Of a stretch of 64,000 bases of DNA, positions 46,801 to 59,700 are shown piece by piece (position 1 is the first letter of the stretch; every line of letters starts with the position of its first letter). This DNA comes from Hybos culiciformis (lineage: Eukaryota > Arthropoda > Insecta > Diptera > Hybotidae). The position numbers were made by a program, and so were the translations under genes. Below the pieces are notes generated by a model. It had not been told where the DNA came from. It searched no databases and was given only the letters and a program-made list of their open reading frames with translations. The DNA lies in the NCBI GenBank assembly GCA_964007475.1, contig OZ023273.1:78033737-78097736 (forward strand), given 5' to 3'.

Positions 46801-49800
46801 TTGGCATTTAAAAAATTAAAATCGACGCACTGGTTCGCGAGGTATGAGCTCCCAAAGTTGAGAAAGAAACTTTTACATATATATTTAGTATGAAAAAATC
46901 GACTTTCGACTGTTTTTTAGTATGGTATGGTTCTTTTGGCATTTAAAAAATTAAAATCGATGCACTGGTTCTCGAGCTATGAGCTCTCAAAATTGAGAAA
47001 GAAAATTTTACATGTTTAGTATGAAAAAAATCGCCTTTCGAAGGTTTTTAGGCTCTAGCTCAAAACCCAAAAAATATTTTATAAAACAATTTTTTTTAGA
47101 TTAAAATTCATAAAATTACGCTTCTTTTGGCATTTAAAAAATTAATATCGATCCACTGGTCGCGATCTATGAGCTCGCAAAGTTGAGAAAGAAAATTTTA
47201 CATATTTAGTATGTAAAAATCGCCATTCGACGGTTTTTAGGCTCTAGCTCAAAAACCAAAAAATATTTTATAAAACAATTTTTTTTTAGATTAAAATTCA
47301 TAAAATTACGCTTCTTTTGGCATTTAAAAAATTAAAATCGATGCACTGGTTCGCGAGCTATGAGGTCTCAAAATTGAGAAAGAAAATTTTACATATAATT
47401 TTAGTATGAAAAAATCGCCTTTTGACGGTTTTTAGGCTCTAGCTCAAAAAACCAAAAATATTTTATAAAACAATTTTTTTTAGATTAAAACTCATAAAAT
47501 TACGCTTCTTTTGGCATTTAAAAAATTAATATCGATCCACTGGTTCGCGATCTATGAGTTCGCAAAGTTGAGAAAGAAAATTTTACATATTTAGTATGTA
47601 AAAATCGCCATTCGACGGTTTAGGCTCTAGCTCAAAAACCAAAAAATATTTTATAAAACAATTTTTTTTTAGATTAAAATTCATAAAATTACGCTTCTTT
47701 TGGCATTTAAAAAATTAAAATCGATGCACTGGTTCGCGAGCTATGAGGTCTCAAAATTGAGAAAGAAAATTTTACATATAATTTTAGTATGAAAAAATCG
47801 CCTTTTGACGGTTTTTAGGCTCTAGCTCAAAAATCCAAAAATATTTTATAAAACAATTTTTTTTAGATTAAAATTCATAAAATTACGCTTCTTTTGGCAT
47901 TTAAAAAATTAAAATCGATGCACTGGTTCGCGAGCTATGAGCTCTCAAAATTGAGAAAGAAAATTTTACATATATATTTAGTATGAAAAAATCGCCTTTC
48001 GACGGTTTTTAGGCTCTAGCTCAAAAAAGAAAAACTATTTATAAAACAATTTTTTTTTAGATTAAAATTCATAAAATTACGCTTCTTTTGGCATTTAAAA
48101 AATTAAAATCGACGCACTGGTTCGCGAGGTATGAGCTCCCAAAGTTGAGAAAGAAACTTTTACATATATATTTAGTATGAAAAAATCGACTTTCGACTGT
48201 TTTTTAGTATGGTATGGTTCTTTTGGCATTTAAAAAATTAAAATCGATGCACTGGTTCTCGAGCTATGAGCTCTCAAAATTGAGAAAGAAAATTTTACAT
48301 GTTTAGTATGAAAAAAATCGCCTTTCGAAGGTTTTTAGGCTCTAGCTCAAAACCCAAAAAATATATTATAAAACAATTTTTTTTAGATTAAAATTCATAA
48401 AATTACGCTTCTTTTGGCATTTAAAAAATTAATATCGATCCACTGGTCGCGATCTATGAGCTCGCAAAGTTGAGAAAGAAAATTTTACATATTTAGTATG
48501 TAAAAATCGCCATTCGACGGTTTTTAGGCTCTAGCTCAAAAACCAAAAAATATTTTATAAAACAATTTTTTTTTAGATTAAAATTCATAAAATTACGCTT
48601 CTTTTGGCATTTAAAAAATTAAAATCGATGCACTGGTTCGCGAGCTATGAGGTCTCAAAATTGAGAAAGAAAATTTTACATATAATTTTAGTATGAAAAA
48701 ATCGCCTTTTGACGGTTTTTAGGCTCTAGCTCAAAAATCCAAAAATATTTTATAAAACAATTTTTTTTAGATTAAAATTCATAAAATTACGCTTCTTTTG
48801 GCATTTAAAAAATTAAAATCGATGCACTGGTTCGCGAGCTATGAGCTCTCAAAATTGAGAAAGAAAATTTTACATATATATTTAGTATGAAAAAATCGCC
48901 TTTCGACGGTTTTTAGGCTCTAGCTCAAAAAAGAAAAACTATTTATAAAACAATTTTTTTTTAGATTAAAATTCATAAAATTACGCTTCTTTTGGCATTT
49001 AAAAAATTAAAATCGACGCACTGGTTCGCGAGGTATGAGCTCCCAAAGTTGAGAAAGAAACTTTTACATATATATTTAGTATGAAAAAATCGACTTTCGA
49101 CTGTTTTTTAGTATGGTATGGTTCTTTTGGCATTTAAAAAATTAAAATCGATGCACTGGTTCTCGAGCTATGAGCTCTCAAAATTGAGAAAGAAAATTTT
49201 ACATGTTTAGTATGAAAAAAATCGCCTTTCGAAGGTTTTTAGGCTCTAGCTCAAAACCCAAAAAATATTTTATAAAACAATTTTTTTTAGATTAAAATTC
49301 ATAAAATTACGCTTCTTTTGGCATTTAAAAAATTAATATCGATCCACTGGTCGCGATCTATGAGCTCGCAAAGTTGAGAAAGAAAATTTTACATATTTAG
49401 TATGTAAAAATCGCCATTCGACGGTTTTTAGGCTCTAGCTCAAAAACCAAAAAATATTTTATAAAACAATTTTTTTTTAGATTAAAATTCATAAAATTAC
49501 GCTTCTTTTGGCATTTAAAAAATTAAAATCGATGCACTGGTTCGCGAGCTATGAGGTCTCAAAATTGAGAAAGAAAATTTTACATATAATTTTAGTATGA
49601 AAAAATCGCCTTTTGACGGTTTTTAGGCTCTAGCTCAAAAAACCAAAAATATTTTATAAAACAATTTTTTTTAGATTAAAACTCATAAAATTACGCTTCT
49701 TTTGGCATTTAAAAAATTAATATCGATCCACTGGTTCGCGATCTATGAGTTCGCAAAGTTGAGAAAGAAAATTTTACATATTTAGTATGTAAAAATCGCC

Positions 49801-52800
49801 ATTCGACGGTTTAGGCTCTAGCTCAAAAACCAAAAAATATTTTATAAAACAATTTTTTTTTAGATTAAAATTCATAAAATTACGCTTCTTTTGGCATTTA
49901 AAAAATTAAAATCGATGCACTGGTTCGCGAGCTATGAGGTCTCAAAATTGAGAAAGAAAATTTTACATATAATTTTAGTATGAAAAAATCGCCTTTTGAC
50001 GGTTTTTAGGCTCTAGCTCAAAAATCCAAAAATATTTTATAAAACAATTTTTTTTAGATTAAAATTCATAAAATTACGCTTCTTTTGGCATTTAAAAAAT
50101 TAAAATCGATGCACTGGTTCGCGAGCTATGAGCTCTCAAAATTGAGAAAGAAAATTTTACATATATATTTAGTATGAAAAAATCGCCTTTCGACGGTTTT
50201 TAGGCTCTAGCTCAAAAAAGAAAAACTATTTATAAAACAATTTTTTTTTAGATTAAAATTCATAAAATTACGCTTCTTTTGGCATTTAAAAAATTAAAAT
50301 CGACGCACTGGTTCGCGAGGTATGAGCTCCCAAAGTTGAGAAAGAAACTTTTACATATATATTTAGTATGAAAAAATCGACTTTCGACTGTTTTTTAGTA
50401 TGGTATGGTTCTTTTGGCATTTAAAAAATTAAAATCGATGCACTGGTTCTCGAGCTATGAGCTCTCAAAATTGAGAAAGAAAATTTTACATGTTTAGTAT
50501 GAAAAAAATCGCCTTTCGAAGGTTTTTAGGCTCTAGCTCAAAACCCAAAAAATATTTTATAAAACAATTTTTTTTAGATTAAAATTCATAAAATTACGCT
50601 TCTTTTGGCATTTAAAAAATTAATATCGATCCACTGGTCGCGATCTATGAGCTCGCAAAGTTGAGAAAGAAAATTTTACATATTTAGTATGTAAAAATCG
50701 CCATTCGACGGTTTTTAGGCTCTAGCTCAAAAACCAAAAAATATTTTATAAAACAATTTTTTTTTAGATTAAAATTCATAAAATTACGCTTCTTTTGGCA
50801 TTTAAAAAATTAAAATCGATGCACTGGTTCGCGAGCTATGAGGTCTCAAAATTGAGAAAGAAAATTTTACATATAATTTTAGTATGAAAAAATCGCCTTT
50901 TGACGGTTTTTAGGCTCTAGCTCAAAAATCCAAAAATATTTTATAAAACAATTTTTTTTAGATTAAAATTCATAAAATTACGCTTCTTTTGGCATTTAAA
51001 AAATTAAAATCGATGCACTGGTTCGCGAGCTATGAGCTCTCAAAATTGAGAAAGAAAATTTTACATATATATTTAGTATGAAAAAATCGCCTTTCGACGG
51101 TTTTTAGGCTCTAGCTCAAAAAAGAAAAACTATTTATAAAACAATTTTTTTTTAGATTAAAATTCATAAAATTACGCTTCTTTTGGCATTTAAAAAATTA
51201 AAATCGACGCACTGGTTCGCGAGGTATGAGCTCCCAAAGTTGAGAAAGAAACTTTTACATATATATTTAGTATGAAAAAATCGACTTTCGACTGTTTTTT
51301 AGTATGGTATGGTTCTTTTGGCATTTAAAAAATTAAAATCGATGCACTGGTTCTCGAGCTATGAGCTCTCAAAATTGAGAAAGAAAATTTTACATGTTTA
51401 GTATGAAAAAAATCGCCTTTCGAAGGTTTTTAGGCTCTAGCTCAAAACCCAAAAAATATTTTATAAAACAATTTTTTTTAGATTAAAATTCATAAAATTA
51501 CGCTTCTTTTGGCATTTAAAAAATTAATATCGATCCACTGGTCGCGATCTATGAGCTCGCAAAGTTGAGAAAGAAAATTTTACATATTTAGTATGTAAAA
51601 ATCGCCATTCGACGGTTTTTAGGCTCTAGCTCAAAAACCAAAAAATATTTTATAAAACAATTTTTTTTTAGATTAAAATTCATAAAATTACGCTTCTTTT
51701 GGCATTTAAAAAATTAAAATCGATGCACTGGTTCGCGAGCTATGAGGTCTCAAAATTGAGAAAGAAAATTTTACATATAATTTTAGTATGAAAAAATCGC
51801 CTTTTGACGGTTTTTAGGCTCTAGCTCAAAAAAGAAAAACTATTTATAAAACAATTTTTTTTTAGATTAAAATTCATAAAATTACGCTTCTTTTGGCATT
51901 TAAAAAATTAAAATCGACGCACTGGTTCGCGAGGTATGAGCTCCCAAAGTTGAGAAAGAAACTTTTACATATATATTTAGTATGAAAAAATCGACTTTCG
52001 ACTGTTTTTTAGTATGGTATGGTTCTTTTGGCATTTAAAAAATTAAAATCGATGCACTGGTTCTCGAGCTATGAGCTCTCAAAATTGAGAAAGAAAATTT
52101 TACATGTTTAGTATGAAAAAAATCGCCTTTCGAAGGTTTTTAGGCTCTAGCTCAAAACCCAAAAAATATTTTATAAAACAATTTTTTTTAGATTAAAATT
52201 CATAAAATTACGCTTCTTTTGGCATTTAAAAAATTAATATCGATCCACTGGTCGCGATCTATGAGCTCGCAAAGTTGAGAAAGAAAATTTTACATATTTA
52301 GTATGTAAAAATCGCCATTCGACGGTTTTTAGTCTCTAGCTCAAAAACCAAAAAATATTTTATAAAACAATTTTTTTTAGATTAAAATTCATAAAATTAC
52401 GCTTCTTTTGGCATTTAAAAAATTTAAATCGATGCACTGATTCGCGAGCTATGAGCTCTCAAAGTTGAGAAAGGAAATTTTCGACGGTTTTTAGGCTGTA
52501 GCTCAAAAACCAAATAATATTTTATAAAACAATTTTTTTTTAGATTAAAACTCATAAAATTACGCTTCTTTTGGCATTTAAAAAATTAATATCGATCCAC
52601 TGGTCGCGATCTATGAGCTCTCAAAATTGAGAAAGAAAATTTTACATATATATTTAGTATGAAAAAATCGCCTTTCGACGGTTTTTAGGCTCTAGCTCAA
52701 AAAAGAAAAACTATTTATAAAACAATTTTTTTTTAGATTAAAATTCATAAAATTACGCTTCTTTTGGCATTTAAAAAATTAAAATCGACGCACTGGTTCG

Positions 52801-53790
52801 CGAGGTATGAGCTCCCAAAGTTGAGAAAGAAACTTTTACATATATATTTAGTATGAAAAAATCGACTTTCGACTGTTTTTTAGTATGGTATGGTTCTTTT
52901 GGCATTTAAAAAATTAAAATCGATGCACTGGTTCTCGAGCTATGAGCTCTCAAAATTGAGAAAGAAAATTTTACATGTTTAGTATGAAAAAAATCGCCTT
53001 TCGAAGGTTTTTAGGCTCTAGCTCAAAACCCAAAAAATATTTTATAAAACAATTTTTTTTAGATTAAAATTCATAAAATTACGCTTCTTTTGGCATTTAA
53101 AAAATTAATATCGATCCACTGGTCGCGATCTATGAGCTCGCAAAGTTGAGAAAGAAAATTTTACATATTTAGTATGTAAAAATCGCCATTCGACGGTTTT
53201 TAGGCTCTAGCTCAAAAACCAAAAAATATTTTATAAAACAATTTTTTTTTAGATTAAAATTCATAAAATTACGCTTCTTTTGGCATTTAAAAAATTAAAA
53301 TCGATGCACTGGTTCGCGAGCTATGAGGTCTCAAAATTGAGAAAGAAAATTTTACATATAATTTTAGTATGAAAAAATCGCCTTTTGACGGTTTTTAGGC
53401 TCTAGCTCAAAAATCCAAAAATATTTTATAAAACAATTTTTTTTAGATTAAAATTCATAAAATTACGCTTCTTTTGGCATTTAAAAAATTAAAATCGATG
53501 CACTGGTTCGCGAGCTATGAGCTCTCAAAATTGAGAAAGAAAATTTTACATATATATTTAGTATGAAAAAATCGCCTTTCGACGGTTTTTAGGCTCTAGC
53601 TCAAAAAAGAAAAACTATTTATAAAACAATTTTTTTTTAGATTAAAATTCATAAAATTACGCTTCTTTTGGCATTTAAAAAATTAAAATCGACGCACTGG
53701 TTCGCGAGGTATGAGCTCCCAAAGTTGAGAAAGAAACTTTTACATATATATTTAGTATGAAAAAATCGACTTTCGACTGTTTTTTAGTAT
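40851..53790. repeat. Homogeneous 7-mer higher-order satellite repeat (1,287 bp)
   Basis: The unit is seven distinguishable monomers: CTCGAGC type; TGGTCGCGATC type; GAGGTC with ACCAAAAAT; GAGTTCGC with the shortened GGTTTAGG; GAGGTC with ATCCAAAAAT; AGAAAAACTATTT type; and a 135-bp truncated monomer with the AGTATGGTATGG junction. The junction occurs at 41273, 43059, 44155, 45632, 46919, 48206, 49110, 50397, 51301, 52011, 52882 and 53786. Spacings are 1786, 1096, 1477, 1287, 1287, 904, 1287, 904, 710, 871 and 904 bp. Copies are almost identical base for base (for example a single change near 48364), indicating very recent amplification. No gene is present. Confidence 0.93.
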
Positions 53791-56700
53791 GGTATGGTTC
53801 TTTTGGCATTTAAAAAATTAAAATCGATGCACTGGTTCGCGAGCTATGAACTCTCAAAGTTGAGAAAGAAAATTTTACATATTTGGTATGAACAAATCGC
53901 CTTTCGACGGTTTTTAGGCTGTAGCTCAAAAACCAAAAAAAATTTTCTAAAACAATTTTTTTTTACATTAAAATTCATAAAATTACACTTCTTTTGGCAT
54001 TTAATAAATTAAAATCGATGCACTGGTTCGCGAGCTATGAGCTCTCAAAGTTGCGAAAGAAAATTTTACATATTTAGTATGAAAAAATCGCCTTTCGACG
54101 GTTTTTAGTCTCTAGCTCAAAAACCAAAAAATATTTTATAAAACAATTTTTTTTAGATTAAAATTCATAAAATTACGCTTCTTTTGGCATTTAAAAAATT
54201 TAAATCGATGCACTGATTCGCGAGCTATGAGCTCTCAAAGTTGAGAAAGGAAATTTTCGACGGTTTTTAGGCTGTAGCTCAAAAACCAAATAATATTTTA
54301 TAAAACAATTTTTTTTTAGATTAAAACTCATAAAATTACGCTTCTTTTGGCATTTAAAAAATTAATATCGATCCACTGGTTCGCGATCTATGAGTTCGCA
54401 AAGTTGAGAAAGAAAATTTTACATATTTAGTATGTAAAAATCGCCATTCGACGGTTTAGGCTCTAGCCCAAAAACCAAAAAATATTTTATAAAATAATTT
54501 TTTTTTAGATTAAAATTCATAAAATTACGCTTCTTTTGGCATTTAAAAAATTAAAATCGATGCACTGGTTCGGGAGCTATGAGGTCTCAAAATTGAGAAA
54601 GAAAATTTTACATATATATTTAGTATGAAAAAATCGCCTTTCGACGGTTTTTAGGCTCTAGCTCAAAAAACCAAAAATATTTTATAAAACAATTTTTTTT
54701 AGATTAAAACTCATAAAATTACGCTTCTTTTGGCATTTAAAAAATTAATATCGATCCACTGGTTCGCGATCTATGAGTTCGCAAAGTTGAGAAAGAAAAT
54801 TTTACATATTTAGTATGTAAAAATCGCCATTCGACGGTTTAGGCTCTAGCCCAAAAACCAAAAAATATTTTATAAAATAATTTTTTTTTAGATTAAAATT
54901 CATAAAATTACGCTTCTTTTGGCATTTAAAAAATTAAAATCGATGCACTGGTTCGGGAGCTATGAGGTCTCAAAATTGAGAAAGAAAATTTTACATATAA
55001 TTTTAGTATGAAAAAATTGCCTTTTGACGGTTTTTAGGCTCTAGCTCAAAAAACCAAAAATATTTTATAAAACAATTTTTTTTAGATTAAAACTCATAAA
55101 ATTACGCTTCTTTTGGCATTTAAAAAATTAATATCGATCCACTGGTTCGCGATCTATGAGTTCGCAAAGTTGAGAAAGAAAATTTTACATATTTAGTATG
55201 TAAAAATCGCCATTCGACGGTTTAGGCTCTAGCTCAAAAACCAAAAAATATTTTATAAAACAATTTTTTTTTAGATTAAAATTCATAAAATTACGCTTCT
55301 TTTGGCATTTAAAAAATTAAAATCGATGCACTGGTTCGCGAGCTATGAGGTCTCAAAATTGAGAAAGAAAATTTTACATATAATTTTAGTATGAAAAAAT
55401 CGCCTTTTGACGGTTTTTAGGCTCTAGCTCAAAAATCCAAAAATATTTTATAAAACAATTTTTTTTAGATTAAAATTCATAAAATTACGCTTCTTTTGGC
55501 ATTTAAAAAATTAAAATCGATGCACTGGTTCGCGAGCTATGAGCTCTCAAAATTGAGAAAGAAAATTTTACATATATATTTAGTATGAAAAAATCGCCTT
55601 TCGACGGTTTTTAGGCTCTAGCTCAAAAAAGAAAAACTATTTATAAAACAATTTTTTTTTAGATTAAAATTCATAAAATTACGCTTCTTTTGGCATTTAA
55701 AAAATTAAAATCGACGCACTGGTTCGCGAGGTATGAGCTCCCAAAGTTGAGAAAGAAACTTTTACATATATATTTAGTATGAAAAAATCGACTTTCGACT
55801 GTTTTTTAGTATGGTATGGTTCTTTTGGCATTTAAAAAATTAAAATCGATGCACTGGTTCTCGAGCTATGAGCTCTCAAAATTGAGAAAGAAAATTTTAC
55901 ATGTTTAGTATGAAAAAAATCGCCTTTCGAAGGTTTTTAGGCTCTAGCTCAAAAACCAAAAAAAATTTTCTAAAGCAATTTTTTTTTACATTAAAATTCA
56001 TAAAATTACACTTCTTTTGGCATTTAATAAATTAAAATCGATGCACTGGTTCGCGAGCTATGAGCTCTCAAAGTTGCGAAAGAAAATTTTACATATTTAG
56101 TATGAAAAAATCGCCTTTCGACGGTTTTTAGTCTCTAGCTCAAAAAACCAAAAATATTTTATAAAACAATTTTTTTTAGATTAAAACTCATAAAATTACG
56201 CTTCTTTTGGGATTTAAAAAATTAAAATCGATGCACTGGTTCGCGAGCTATGAGCTCTCAAAATTGAGAAAGATAATTTTACATATTTAGTATGAAAAAA
56301 TCGCCTTTCGACGGTTTTTAGGCTGTAGCTCAAAAACCAAATAATATTTTATAAAACAATTTTTTTTAGATTAAAACTCATAAAATTACGCTTCTTTTGG
56401 TATTTAAAAAATTAAAATCGATGCACTGGTTCGCGAGCTATGAGCTCTCAAAATTGAGAAAGAAAATTTTACATATAATTTTAGTATGAAAAAATCGCCT
56501 TTTGACGGTTTTTAGGCTCTAGCTCAAAAACCCAAAAATATTTTATAAAACAATTTTTTTTAGATTAAAATTCATAAAATTACGCTTCTTTTGGCATTTA
56601 AAAAATTAATATCGATCCACTGGTTCACGATCTATGAGCTCGCAAAGTTGAGAAAGAAAATTTTACATATTTAGTATGTAAAAATCGCCATTCGACGGTT

Positions 56701-59700
56701 TTTAGGCTCTAGCTCAAAAACCAAAAAATATTTTATAAAACAATATTTTTTTAGATTAAAATTCATAAAATTACACTTCTTTTGGCATTTAAAAAATGAA
56801 ATCGATGCACTGGTTCGCGAGCTATGAGCTCTCAAAATTGAGAAAGAAAATTTTACATATAATTTTAGTATGAAAAAATCGCCTTTCGACGGTTTTTAGG
56901 CTCTAGCTCAAAAACCAAAAAATATTTTATAAAACAATTTTTTTTAGATTAAAATTCATAAAATTACGCTTCTTAAGGCATTTAAAAAATTAATATCGAT
57001 CCACTGGTTCGCGATCTATGAGCTCTCAAAGTTAAGAAAGAAAATTTTACATATTTAGTATGTAAAAATCTCCATTCGACGGTTTTTAAGCTCTAGCTCA
57101 AAAACCAAAAAATATTTTATAAAACAATTTTTTTTAGATTAAAATTCATAAAATTACGCTTTTTTAGGCATTTAAAAAATTAATATCGATCCACTGGTTC
57201 GCGATCTATGAGCTCTCAAAGTTGAGAAAGAAAATTTTACATATTTAGTATGTAAAAATCGCCATTCGACGGTTTTTAGGCTCTAGCTCAAAAACCAAAA
57301 AATATTTTATAAAACAATTTTTTTTTAAATTAAAATTCATAAAATTGCGATTCTTTTGGCATTTAAAAAATTAAAATCGATGCACTGGTTCGCGAGCTAT
57401 GAGCTCTCAAAGTTGAGAAAGAAAATTTTACATATATATTTAGTATGAAAAAATCGCCTTTCGACGGTTTTTAGGCTCTAGCTCAAAAACCAAAAAATAT
57501 TTTATAAAACAATTTTTTTTTAGATTAAAATTCATAAAATTACGCTTCTTTTGGCATTTAAAAAATTAAAATCGATGCACTGGTTCGCGAGCTATGAACT
57601 CTCAAAGTTGAGAAAGAAAATTTTACATATTTGGTATGAACAAATCGCCTTTCGACGGTTTTTAGGCTGTAGCTCAAAAACCAAAAAAAATTTTCTAAAA
57701 CAATTTTTTTTTACATTAAAATTCATAAAATTACACTTCTTTTGGCATTTAATAAATTAAAATCGATGCACTGGTTCGCGAGCTATGAGCTCTCAAAGTT
57801 GCGAAAGAAAATTTTACATATTTAGTATGAAAAAATCGCCTTTCGACGGTTTTTAGTCTCTAGCTCAAAAACCAAAAAATATTTTATAAAACAATTTTTT
57901 TTAGATTAAAATTCATAAAATTACGCTTCTTTTGGCATTTAAAAAATTTAAATCGATGCACTGATTCGCGAGCTATGAGCTCTCAAAGTTGAGAAAGGAA
58001 ATTTTCGACGGTTTTTAGGCTGTAGCTCAAAAACCAAATAATATTTTATAAAACAATTTTTTTTTAGATTAAAACTCATAAAATTACGCTTCTTTTGGCA
58101 TTTAAAAAATTAATATCGATCCACTGGTTCGCGATCTATGAGTTCGCAAAGTTGAGAAAGAAAATTTTACATATTTAGTATGTAAAAATCGCCATTCGAC
58201 GGTTTAGGCTCTAGCCCAAAAACCAAAAAATATTTTATAAAATAATTTTTTTTGAGATTAAAATTCATAAAATTACGCTTCTTTTGGCATTTAAAAAATT
58301 AAAATCGATGCACTGGTTCGGGAGCTATGAGGTCTCAAAATTGAGAAAGAAAATTTTACATATATATTTAGTATGAAAAAATCGCCTTTCGACGGTTTTT
58401 AGGCTCTAGCTCAAAAAACCAAAAATATTTTATAAAACAATTTTTTTTAGATTAAAACTCATAAAATTACGCTTCTTTTGGCATTTAAAAAATTAATATC
58501 GATCCACTGGTTCGCGATCTATGAGTTCGCAAAGTTGAGAAAGAAAATTTTACATATTTAGTATGTAAAAATCGCCATTCGACGGTTTAGGCTCTAGCCC
58601 AAAAACCAAAAAATATTTTATAAAATAATTTTTTTTTAGATTAAAATTCATAAAATTACGCTTCTTTTGGCATTTAAAAAATTAAAATCGATGCACTGGT
58701 TCGGGAGCTATGAGGTCTCAAAATTGAGAAAGAAAATTTTACATATAATTTTAGTATGAAAAAATTGCCTTTTGACGGTTTTTAGGCTCTAGCTCAAAAA
58801 ACCAAAAATATTTTATAAAACAATTTTTTTTAGATTAAAACTCATAAAATTACGCTTCTTTTGGCATTTAAAAAATTAATATCGATCCACTGGTTCGCGA
58901 TCTATGAGTTCGCAAAGTTGAGAAAGAAAATTTTACATATTTAGTATGTAAAAATCGCCATTCGACGGTTTAGGCTCTAGCCCAAAAACCAAAAAATATT
59001 TTATAAAATAATTTTTTTTTAGATTAAAATTCATAAAATTACGCTTCTTTTGGCATTTAATAAATTAAAATCGATGCACTGGTTCGCGAGCTATGAGCTC
59101 TCAAAGTTGCGAAAGAAAATTTTACATATTTAGTATGAAAAAATCGCCTTTCGACGGTTTTTAGTCTCTAGCTCAAAAACCAAAAAATATTTTATAAAAC
59201 AATTTTTTTTAGATTAAAATTCATAAAATTACGCTTCTTTTGGCATTTAAAAAATTTAAATCGATGCACTGATTCGCGAGCTATGAGCTCTCAAAGTTGA
59301 GAAAGGAAATTTTCGACGGTTTTTAGGCTGTAGCTCAAAAACCAAATAATATTTTATAAAACAATTTTTTTTTAGATTAAAACTCATAAAATTACGCTTC
59401 TTTTGGCATTTAAAAAATTAAAATCGATGCACTGGTTCGGGAGCTATGAGGTCTCAAAATTGAGAAAGAAAATTTTACATATATATTTAGTATGAAAAAA
59501 TCGCCTTTCGACGGTTTTTAGGCTCTAGCTCAAAAAAGAAAAACTATTTATAAAACAATTTTTTTTTAGATTAAAATTCATAAAATTACGCTTCTTTTGG
59601 CATTTAAAAAATTAAAATCGACGCACTGGTTCGCGAGGTATGAGCTCCCAAAGTTGAGAAAGAAACTTTTACATATATATTTAGTATGAAAAAATCGACT

